Positions 1 through 5,388 of a stretch of DNA of 6,573 nt are shown here, in pieces (the stretch's first letter is position 1; each line of letters starts with the position of its first letter). Source of the DNA: Planctomycetota bacterium. GTDB lineage: Bacteria > Planctomycetota > Planctomycetia > Planctomycetales > Planctomycetaceae. A program made the position numbers and the translations under genes. The DNA lies in NCBI GenBank assembly GCA_023429275.1, contig JAEYWB010000955.1:1-6573 (forward strand), in the 5' to 3' direction. A model generated the notes under the pieces. That model had not been told where the DNA came from and searched no databases. It was given only the letters and a program-made list of their open reading frames with translations.

Positions 1-2192
1 GCCTGTGCCGACGGATACCACCCCTTCGTCTTCGTGGCATTGTCGTCGAGGAACGCCGGGTTCGCCTGGAGGACCTCCGGAGGGAGGTCCGGCCAGACCG
101 GTACGCCACCGGACTTGTCGGTCAGGAGACCGGAGACCGCGAGGAGCGAATCCCTGAGCTGCTCGGCTGAGAGGCGACGAAGGTTCTGTCGTCCAAGGAG
201 CGAGTTCTGCACGTCCCGCCCGGACTCGGCCGGATTCGCCACCGAGCTCTGCCGATAGGCGGCGCTGAGGACGATCCGACGAGTGAGCGACTTGATGCTC
301 CAGCCGGAGCGGACGAAGTCATTGGCCAGCCAGTCGAGAAGCCCGGGGTGGGTCGGACGGTCCCCCGCGAGTCCAAAGTCGTTCGGAGTCGCGACGAGTC
401 CTCGTCCGAAGCAGTTCTGCCAGACGCGGTTCACGAGAACCCGGGCCGTCAGCGGGTTGTCTGGCGAGGCGATCCAGCGGGCGAGCGCCAGCCGGCGACC
501 GGTGGTCCCGGGGTTCGCGGGGGCCACGATCGTCGACGCGTTCGGGTCGAGAATCGACGGGGCTCCCGCCGACACCGGTTCGCGGGGACTTCGGTAGTCC
601 CCCTGGAAGAGGACATGCGTCGTCGGGACGTCGGACTTGTCGTCGCTCATCAGGAGGCCGGTCTCGAACGAGAGACGTTTCTCCTTCCAGCCGGCGATCT
701 TTTTCGCCAGTTCGTCGCGGCGTTTCCGCTCCTGCCGGGTCAGACCCTTTTCGATCTGTTCTGCCGTCGGCTCCGTTTCCGGCCTGGAAGCTTCCCCAAC
801 CTTCCCGGTGCCTTCGGCCGTCACCACAGAGGAGGATGTCAGCCGCGCCTTTGCGGCGGCGAGGATCGCTTCGCCCTCCTTCTCGGCCTCGTCAATCTTG
901 CCGTCGAGAGCGGCGTTGCTCTTTCGGATCTCCTCCTGCCGCTCGGCGAGATCGAGCGGGATCTCGTCCCCGTACCGCACCGCCTCGAAGAAGGCCCGCA
1001 TCCGGAAATGGTCCGCCTGCGAGAGCGGATCGTACTTGTGGTCGTGGCAGCGGCAGCAGGAGAGCGTGAGCCCGAGGAAGGCGCTCCCTGTCGTCTCGAC
1101 GAGGTCGACCATCAGCTCCGACCGTGCGCGGGCCTGCTCGTTGAACAGCCCGGCGGCATTGTCCTGCGGACCGAGCCGCAGGTATCCCGTCGCGACGAGC
1201 GCCTGCTGTTCGTCGGCCGTCCCGGGAGGCCCTGCGAGAAGTTCATCTCCTGCGAGTTGCTCGGTTACGAATCGGTCGTACGGTTTGTCCTCATTGAACG
1301 AGCGGACGACGTAGTCGCGATACCGCCAGGCCTGCGGGCGGAATTCGTCCCAGTCGAAACCGTTGCTGTCGCTGTAGCGGACGACGTCGAGCCACCAGCG
1401 GGCCTGATGCTCGCCGTAACGAGGCGACGCAAGGAGTTCGTTGACGAGTCTTTCGTAGGCGAGCGGCGACTCATCGGCCAGAAAGCGGCGAAGCTGTTCC
1501 GACGTAGGGGGAAGGCCGGTCAGGTCGTACGCGACGCGTCGAGCCAGAGTCCGGCGGTCTGCCTCGCTGGAGAAACTCCGGCCTTCCGCCTCCAGCCGGG
1601 CCAGCAGGAATCGGTCGATCGCGTTGCCGACGGAGGCGGTGTCGCGCACCCCTGGCGGGATCTCGGCTTTCACAGGCCGCAGCGACCAGAGATCGAGCCG
1701 CTCCCCGCTGAAGATCCGGACAATCGGATTGCGCGGATCGCTCCAGGCGTCGCCGATCCGCTCGTGCGGTTCCGATGCCGAGCCGGGAGCGGGCGGCATC
1801 GGCTTCCCTGTTGTCGGCCACGGAGCGCCGTCGCGGATCCACCTTTCGAGTGATGCCACCTCGGCATCCGACAGCTTCTCCTTGGGAGGCATCGAGAACT
1901 TTTCGTCCTCATGCCGCACGGACCGGATCAGCAGGCTCCGTCCCGGCTCTCCCGGGACGATGGCGGCGCCGCGCTGGCCCCCCTTGAGGAGGTGCTCGCG
2001 GGAATCGACCCGCAGCCCTCCTTTGGATTCGTCGGGGCCGTGGCAACCGGCACAGCGGCTCTCGAGCAATGGTCCCGCCCGGTCGAGGAAATGCCGGTCG
2101 GCCGCTTCATCGGCCTGCAGACGTCCTCCGCCTGCCGCTCCGATCAGGAAGGCAAGATGCAGCAGGATGCGTCCCGGCCAGATTCGACCCAT
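1..2192 (-). CDS. Secreted PSCyt1-DUF1549-DUF1553 cytochrome-type protein, C-terminus cut by the window edge
   Basis: The minus strand is open from the ATG at 2192 to base 1 (730 codons) with no stop, so the 3' end lies outside the window. Residues 1-27 look like a signal peptide: basic start, hydrophobic core ILLHLAFLIGAA, likely cleavage near LQA/DE. A cytochrome c-like domain (PSCyt1) follows, with haem motif CAGCH at 47-51 and a probable axial Met at 101 (FSMPPKEKLS). DUF1549 (PSCyt2) spans about 187-405, with AYDLTGLPPT (221-230), RYGEHQARWWLDVVRYSDS (258-276) and a second CxxCH, CCRCHDHKYDP (379-389). A charged, probably helical linker (about 417-513) leads into DUF1553 (PSD1), with LARWIASPDNPLTARVLVNR (570-589) and FGRGLV. 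Family members are usually about 750-1100 residues, so perhaps 50-300 are missing. The start is secure: there is an in-frame TAA at 2235-2237 and no other start codon between. Export and haem binding are inferred. The family's function is not established. Confidence 0.93.
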   Translation of the reverse strand, partial: MGRIWPGRILLHLAFLIGAAGGGRLQADEAADRHFLDRAGPLLESRCAGCHGPDESKGGLRVDSREHLLKGGQRGAAIVPGEPGRSLLIRSVRHEDEKFSMPPKEKLSDAEVASLERWIRDGAPWPTTGKPMPPAPGSASEPHERIGDAWSDPRNPIVRIFSGERLDLWSLRPVKAEIPPGVRDTASVGNAIDRFLLARLEAEGRSFSSEADRRTLARRVAYDLTGLPPTSEQLRRFLADESPLAYERLVNELLASPRYGEHQARWWLDVVRYSDSNGFDWDEFRPQAWRYRDYVVRSFNEDKPYDRFVTEQLAGDELLAGPPGTADEQQALVATGYLRLGPQDNAAGLFNEQARARSELMVDLVETTGSAFLGLTLSCCRCHDHKYDPLSQADHFRMRAFFEAVRYGDEIPLDLAERQEEIRKSNAALDGKIDEAEKEGEAILAAAKARLTSSSVVTAEGTGKVGEASRPETEPTAEQIEKGLTRQERKRRDELAKKIAGWKEKRLSFETGLLMSDDKSDVPTTHVLFQGDYRSPREPVSAGAPSILDPNASTIVAPANPGTTGRRLALARWIASPDNPLTARVLVNRVWQNCFGRGLVATPNDFGLAGDRPTHPGLLDWLANDFVRSGWSIKSLTRRIVLSAAYRQSSVANPAESGRDVQNSLLGRQNLRRLSAEQLRDSLLAVSGLLTDKSGGVPVWPDLPPEVLQANPAFLDDNATKTKGWYPSAQ

Positions 2193-2242
2193 CGCGACCT
2201 CAAAATCGTACGCCCTCGCGGAAGACCGGTTATCTTATCGTC
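2193..2242. promoter_or_regulatory. Divergent intergenic region with candidate overlapping promoters
   Basis: These 50 bases separate the start codons of two divergent genes, so any promoters must overlap or reach into the coding regions. On the minus strand, TACGAT (bases 2205-2210) resembles a -10 box, but its -35 partner (ATAACC, 2228-2233) is poor. On the plus strand, TATCTT (2231-2236) resembles a -10 box only six bases before the ATG at 2243. If used, transcription would start at or next to the start codon. Both boxes are picked by eye against the sigma-70 consensus, and no operator was recognised. Confidence 0.3.
2198..2201 (-). promoter_or_regulatory. Ribosome binding site of the PSCyt1/DUF1549 gene
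   Basis: Read on the minus strand, GAGG lies five bases before the ATG at 2192. It supports that start and contrasts with the divergent DUF1501 gene, which has no clear Shine-Dalgarno sequence. Confidence 0.6.
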
Positions 2243-3703
2243 ATGAGCCCAGGAATGGACAACCCGCTTTCGAGACGGCAGCTCCTCGGCCGCGGAGCCG
2301 GCTTTGGTCTTCTGGCCGCGTCGGCGCTCCGGAGTCTCGAGGCGGGGCCGGCTCGAGGACCGGCGGTCGATCTCGATCCGCTCAATCCGTTCGCGGCGCG
2401 GCGGCCTCATTTCACTCCGCGGGCTCAGTCGGTCATCTTCCTGTTTCTCGTCGGCGGGCCCTCGCCGGTCGACACCTTCGATTACAAGCCGGAACTTCAG
2501 AAGCTCAACGGCAAGCCGGTTCCGGAGTCGATCCGCAAGGCGGTCGAAGCAACCCGGCACGCGAACGTCTTTCACGGCTGCAAAGAGGAGCTCATGGCGA
2601 GCCCCTTCTCGTTCGCCCGGTACGGGGAGACGGGGCACTGGGTCAGCGAGCTCTTTCCGAACGTGGCCCGGCATGTCGACGACCTCTGCTTCATCTATTC
2701 GATGCAGGCGGAGTCGAACAATCACGCCCCCGCGAGCTACCAGTTCCACACCGGCGACGTCCGGGCCGGCAAGGCGAGCCTCGGTTCGTGGATCACGTAC
2801 GGACTCGGGAGCGAGAACACCGACCTTCCCGGGTACGTCACCCTCTTCGACGCGGGACCACTCGGAGGAGCCGCGAACTACACGAACGGATTCCTCCCCC
2901 CCGCCTTCCAGCCGACGCGGTTTCGTGACGTCGGAACGCCGGTCCTCGACCTGGCGACACCGACCGGGTTCGCCGACGGGCAGAGGGAGTCGCTCGATCT
3001 GATCCGCGAGCTGAACCTCAGGCACCGTGCGGCGCGGCCCGAGGCGATCGAGCTCGATGCCCGGATCGCGACCTACGAGCTCGCCTACCGGATGCAGTCG
3101 GCGGCGATGGACGTCGGCCGCCTGGAGCAGGAGTCGGAGCCGATTCACAAGCTCTACGGCCTCGACCATTCCGATCCGCGGACCGTCAGCTTCGCCCGGA
3201 AGTGCCTCCTGTCGCGGCGGCTCGTGGAGCGCGGAGTCCGGTTCCTGCAGGTCTACGACATGCCGGACAAGGATGGCTGGGACGCCCATGGAGACCTCAA
3301 GGGGAATCATGTCCCCCGCGCCCGCTGGACCGATCAGCCGATCGCGGGGCTGCTGACGGACCTCAAGCAGCGGGGACTCCTCGATTCGACCCTGGTGATC
3401 TGCGCGAGCGAGTTCGGCCGGACGCCGATGATGCAGGGGAACAACGGCCGGCAGCACAACGCGGCGGGCTTCACGATCTGGCTCGCAGGGGGCGGGGTGA
3501 AGGCCGGCGCGCGGATCGGCGCGACGGACGAGATCGGCCTGATGGCGATCGACCAGCCGATCCCGTTCCGCGACCTGCACGCGACGATCCTCACCGCCAT
3601 GGGCCTGCGGTATGAAGAGCTGTTCTACGAAGTCAACGGCCGCCCGGAGCGGCTCACCGGCGTCGCTGACAGCGCAAAGGTCATCCCCGGCGTGCTGACG
3701 TAA
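2243..3703 (+). CDS. DUF1501 family protein (alkaline phosphatase/sulfatase-like fold), exported
   Basis: A complete 486-residue protein, about normal for DUF1501. The N-terminus NPLSRRQLLGRGAGFGLLAA (7-26) fits a twin-arginine leader with SRRQLL, so export in folded form is inferred. Core family motifs follow in order: FLFLVGGPSPVDTFDYKP (67-84), QAESNNHAPASYQFHTG (155-171), LGSWITYGLGSENTDLPG (180-197), KDGWDAHGD (343-351), LKQRGLLDSTLVICASEFGR (374-393) and WLAGGGVKAGARIGATDE (413-430). DUF1501 is placed in the alkaline phosphatase-like clan, and the conserved Asp, His and Glu residues probably bind metal, but no substrate is established. The usual GR[DE]H motif after EFGRTP reads GRQH (402-405) here. 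Family genes typically accompany a PSCyt1/DUF1549/DUF1553 gene, as here, though usually co-directionally. The start could be the ATG at 2243 or the one at 2255; both leave the leader intact. Neither has a strong Shine-Dalgarno sequence. Confidence 0.93.
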   Translation: MSPGMDNPLSRRQLLGRGAGFGLLAASALRSLEAGPARGPAVDLDPLNPFAARRPHFTPRAQSVIFLFLVGGPSPVDTFDYKPELQKLNGKPVPESIRKAVEATRHANVFHGCKEELMASPFSFARYGETGHWVSELFPNVARHVDDLCFIYSMQAESNNHAPASYQFHTGDVRAGKASLGSWITYGLGSENTDLPGYVTLFDAGPLGGAANYTNGFLPPAFQPTRFRDVGTPVLDLATPTGFADGQRESLDLIRELNLRHRAARPEAIELDARIATYELAYRMQSAAMDVGRLEQESEPIHKLYGLDHSDPRTVSFARKCLLSRRLVERGVRFLQVYDMPDKDGWDAHGDLKGNHVPRARWTDQPIAGLLTDLKQRGLLDSTLVICASEFGRTPMMQGNNGRQHNAAGFTIWLAGGGVKAGARIGATDEIGLMAIDQPIPFRDLHATILTAMGLRYEELFYEVNGRPERLTGVADSAKVIPGVLT

Positions 3704-3814
3704 GCTCCTCTCCGGTGTGGGTCTCTCGAAAAGCCCTGGGACGAACCGAGCAGGGAAGCGGCGTGAACAGGGATCGTCGAAAGCCGGAATCGCAAATCGT
3801 CGCAGGATGGATAG

Positions 3815-3913
3815 GTGAAGATAAGCGAAGATGAGTGTTCCTGAACTCTTCTCTGGGCTTCTCGTTCGAACAACAGGAAGAGTTGAAGAACACTCATCTC
3901 CACTGATCCTCGC
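3815..3913. repeat. 99-bp imperfect palindrome with 10-bp periodic arms
   Basis: Two 37-bp arms (3815-3851 and 3877-3913) are reverse complements at 30 of 37 positions, with no gaps, around a 25-base loop. Two inner blocks are perfect: AGATGAGTGTTC (3829-3840) with GAACACTCATCT (3888-3899), and AACTCTTC (3844-3851) with GAAGAGTT (3877-3884). The loop contains the small palindrome GTTCGAAC. Within each arm the outer part is an approximate 10-base tandem: GTGAAGATAA then GCGAAGATGA on the left, and on the right arm's complement GCGAGGATCA then GTGGAGATGA. It could be a dispersed palindromic element, a long RNA hairpin at the end of the DUF1501 transcript, or a protein-binding site. There is no T-run after the stem, so it is not a standard terminator. 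Confidence 0.75.
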
Positions 3914-4020
3914 TAATCGTCTTCCGTCCCCTGATGCCCACGACAAAGTGTGCGTTCTCATGGTGGAGTGAGATTCCATTTCCTTTCAGGGCATGACTTC
4001 CCCATACCGAGGCTGTCCTC

Positions 4021-4049
4021 TTGCCGAAATCGATCGCCTGAATTACTCT
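4021..4049 (+). promoter_or_regulatory. Candidate sigma-70-type promoter for the membrane-protein/regulator pair
   Basis: TTGCCG (4021-4026) and TACTCT (4044-4049) are separated by 17 bases and partly match the -35 and -10 consensus. Transcription would begin near 4056, giving a leader of about 33 bases that includes the Shine-Dalgarno sequence at 4079. This was found by eye, and both boxes are imperfect. Confidence 0.3.
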
Positions 4050-4078
4050 CTAGTGCAGAGCCAACCCTCTGCCGGTGT

Positions 4079-4082
4079 GGAG
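4079..4082 (+). promoter_or_regulatory. Ribosome binding site that decides the start of the membrane-protein gene
   Basis: GGAG followed by six bases precedes the ATG at 4089. The alternative in-frame ATG at 3993 has no comparable site, so 4089 is preferred. Confidence 0.65.
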
Positions 4083-4088
4083 AGAGCG

Positions 4089-4736
4089 ATGCAGCTTCAG
4101 CAGGCGCTTCTGGAAATCGCCGAGATCCGTGAGCGGGTCGCGTCGGTGCAGGTCTTCCGCGGCTTTCGCGCCCAGGGAGCCGCTCTTTCGGCCGGCATCG
4201 CGTTCCTCGCTGCGGTCCTGCAGAGTCGGTGGCTTCCCCAGCCGACGGAGGAACTTCCACGGTACGTCCTGTGGTGGTCGAACGTCGCGGCCCTGTCGAT
4301 CGCCATCCAGACGCTCGACCTTGCGCGCCGCTGGGTTCAGGACCCTTCGGGACGCGAACAGTCCCGCACGGCAGGCGTTCTGCGGGCTCTCGCTCCCCCG
4401 CTGGTCACGGGAGCGCTCGCGACGCTCGTCCTTGTGAGGACGGCGCCGGAACTCGGCTGGACGCTCCCGGCGGTCTGGTCGCTTCTGTTCGCCCAGGGGG
4501 TGTTCGTCTCCGCTCCGATGCTCCCGCGCGGGACCTGGGCGATCGGTGCCTACTACGTCGCGTCAGGACTTGTCGTTCTCACCTGGGGACGCGGAGATCA
4601 ATCGCTCGCGGGCTGGACGATGGCCGCCACCTTTGGAATCGGCCAGCTCTTCGCGGCGATTGTTCTGTATTTCGCACTGGAGCGCGGGGAGCGGATGACA
4701 CCTGTCAGGGAGGATCAACATGGCTCGTCCTTCTGA
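4089..4736 (+). CDS. Six-helix membrane protein of unknown function, partner of a winged-helix regulator
   Basis: A 215-residue protein. A short amphipathic N-terminus (MQLQQALLEIAEIRERVASV, then QVFRGFRAQG) precedes six probable membrane helices at about 29-49, 59-78, 100-117, 124-144, 150-166 and 175-197. The C-terminal tail is short and polar. The N-terminal pattern, a helix with LQxALxEIAEIRxxV followed by FRGFRA, is familiar from uncharacterised membrane proteins in planctomycetes and related phyla that sit beside small winged-helix regulators. That recollection comes from memory, and no substrate or reaction can be named. No catalytic motif, transporter signature or metal site is visible. 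The gene overlaps the regulator by 17 bases, so the two are probably co-transcribed and translationally coupled. A start at 3993 would add 32 residues and is less likely. Confidence 0.85.
   Translation: MQLQQALLEIAEIRERVASVQVFRGFRAQGAALSAGIAFLAAVLQSRWLPQPTEELPRYVLWWSNVAALSIAIQTLDLARRWVQDPSGREQSRTAGVLRALAPPLVTGALATLVLVRTAPELGWTLPAVWSLLFAQGVFVSAPMLPRGTWAIGAYYVASGLVVLTWGRGDQSLAGWTMAATFGIGQLFAAIVLYFALERGERMTPVREDQHGSSF
4707..4713 (+). promoter_or_regulatory. Ribosome binding site of the winged-helix regulator gene
   Basis: AGGGAGG lies six bases before the ATG at 4720, inside the final codons of the upstream membrane-protein gene. It is among the best Shine-Dalgarno matches in the window and implies efficient initiation of the regulator despite the overlap. 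Confidence 0.75.
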
Positions 4737-5145
4737 CGAGAAGCGGCGGCCGCGGGAGATTCCGTCGGCATCGGCCGAGACTCCGTCGAGCGTCACGGCC
4801 GAGGGGCGGTATGCCTACGACGGGCTGGATCGAGTCATTCACGAGAAGGCCCGGCTGGGAGTGATGACGTCGCTCGCGGCCGCGCCCGACGGGGTGACGT
4901 TCGTCGAACTCAAGGAACTCTGCCGGCTGACCGACGGCAACCTCGGACGACATCTGAAGGTCCTGGAAGAAGCAGGACTCGTCGAACTCTGGAAACGCGG
5001 GGCCGGCCGCAACCAGCAGACCCTCGTCCGCCTCACCGCGAATGGCCGGGCCGAATTCCTGAAATACCTCGAAGTGCTTGAACAGGTCGTCCGGGACGCA
5101 GCCGTCGCCGCCCCCATTCTCCGAAAGGGCTGGGCACCCGCCTGA
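4720..5145 (+). CDS. Winged-helix transcriptional regulator (HTH_34/MarR-ArsR-like)
   Basis: A 141-residue cytoplasmic DNA-binding protein. Residues 1-33 are polar, rich in Arg, Ser and Pro, and probably disordered. A compact winged-helix domain follows at about 36-127: first helix VIHEKARLGVMTSLAA (39-54), second helix FVELKELCRL (61-70), recognition helix in TDGNLGRHLKVLEEAGLVEL (71-90), a wing around KRGAGRNQQTLVRLTANGR (92-110), and a C-terminal helix (EFLKYLEVLEQVVRDA, 112-127) likely used for dimerisation. The phrase LTDGNLGRHLKVLEEAGLV is typical of the pfam HTH_34 'winged helix DNA-binding' family. No metal-binding cysteine cluster or ligand domain is seen, so the inducing signal is unknown. 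Overlap with the membrane-protein gene suggests it controls its own operon, which is inference. Gene size is normal for the family. Confidence 0.9.
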   Translation: MARPSDEKRRPREIPSASAETPSSVTAEGRYAYDGLDRVIHEKARLGVMTSLAAAPDGVTFVELKELCRLTDGNLGRHLKVLEEAGLVELWKRGAGRNQQTLVRLTANGRAEFLKYLEVLEQVVRDAAVAAPILRKGWAPA

Positions 5146-5150
5146 CCACC

Positions 5151-5279
5151 TTTCCAAGCCATTTCAAAACACCAAGGCTGCGATCGTTCGATAGCGACGG
5201 AGAATTGCCGCTGAGGTCACAAGCACACCGAGGCCCCTCCGAGTCCTCTGGACTCTCTGTGGCAAAAGGGGCTTGGAAA
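5151..5279. repeat. Long-range 10-bp perfect inverted repeat after the regulator gene
   Basis: TTTCCAAGCC (5151-5160) and GGCTTGGAAA (5270-5279) are exact reverse complements separated by 109 bases. The left arm begins five bases after the regulator's stop codon. The right arm overlaps the closing strand of the local hairpin at 5231-5274, so the two pairings exclude each other in RNA. A role in regulation is inference, and a chance match remains possible. Confidence 0.5.
5231..5274 (+). other. Nested hairpin in the leader region of the oxidoreductase gene
   Basis: The outer stem pairs AGGCCCCT (5231-5238) with AGGGGCTT (5267-5274), eight pairs including one G-U. Inside it, GAGTCC (5241-5246) and GGACTC (5250-5255) form a perfect six-pair hairpin with a three-base loop. 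No T-run follows, so this is not a classical terminator. It could still end or pause transcription after the regulator gene, or be part of a leader for the gene downstream. Confidence 0.45.
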
Positions 5280-5289
5280 CAGCGTCCCA

Positions 5290-5299
5290 CCTGATCAGG
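5290..5299. promoter_or_regulatory. 10-bp perfect palindrome, possible operator
   Basis: CCTGATCAGG is a perfect palindrome about 90 bases before the oxidoreductase start codon. It could be a binding site for a dimeric regulator such as the adjacent winged-helix protein, but only one copy was noticed and chance is a real alternative. Confidence 0.25.
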
Positions 5300-5378
5300 C
5301 GGCCTGTGCTGAACACCCTCCACGAATCTCGACCGATTCATTGTCCCCAAAAACTCTGCAACGCACAGTAAACAGGAC

Positions 5379-5382
5379 GGAG
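5379..5382 (+). promoter_or_regulatory. Ribosome binding site deciding the start of the oxidoreductase gene
   Basis: GGAG lies six bases before the ATG at 5389. This favours that ATG over the in-frame TTG at 5341, which would add 16 residues in front of the FAD-binding strand. Confidence 0.65.
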
Positions 5383-5388
5383 CGCGGC

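Larger units (their letters stand above)
3704..4088. other. 385-bp non-coding stretch between the DUF1501 and membrane-protein genes
   Basis: No credible gene is seen here on either strand. The stretch holds a 99-bp imperfect palindrome (3815-3913) and a candidate promoter (4021-4049) for the next gene. An ATG at 3993 is in frame with the following gene, but its 32 extra residues include no recognisable domain and overlap the candidate promoter, so the segment is treated as non-coding. No rho-independent terminator with a T-run was found after the DUF1501 stop codon. The palindrome may end transcripts, but it lacks the T-tract. Confidence 0.6.

Noticed and set aside
348..1853. A 501-codon open frame on the plus strand
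   Set aside because: It is antisense to the PSCyt1/DUF1549/DUF1553 gene, which has strong motifs over the same bases. Its own translation is low-complexity and domain-free.
1624..2928. A 434-codon plus-strand frame spanning both divergent genes
   Set aside because: It crosses the start regions of two well-supported genes in a wrong frame and has no family motifs.
2144..3979. A 611-codon open frame on the minus strand opposite the DUF1501 gene
   Set aside because: Its translation shows no recognisable domain and is rich in Arg, Glu and Pro in the way expected of an antisense shadow in GC-rich DNA. The plus strand encodes a complete, motif-rich DUF1501 protein, and this frame also runs into the opposite strand's start and the intergenic palindrome.
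3707..4080. Near-direct repeat CCTCT(G)CCGGTGTGG at 3707-3720 and 4066-4080, flanking most of the intergenic stretch
   Set aside because: It looked like a possible insertion footprint, but the copies differ by an inserted base, do not abut the palindrome, and are short enough to be chance. No transposase or terminal repeats sit at their edges.
3993..4088. An N-terminal extension of the membrane protein from an ATG at 3993
   Set aside because: The extension overlaps a candidate promoter and has no good ribosome site, and the ATG at 4089 has GGAG at ideal spacing. It is not fully excluded.
5341..5388. A TTG start adding 16 residues to the oxidoreductase
   Set aside because: The ATG at 5389 has a proper Shine-Dalgarno sequence and places the FAD motif at the usual distance from the N-terminus.
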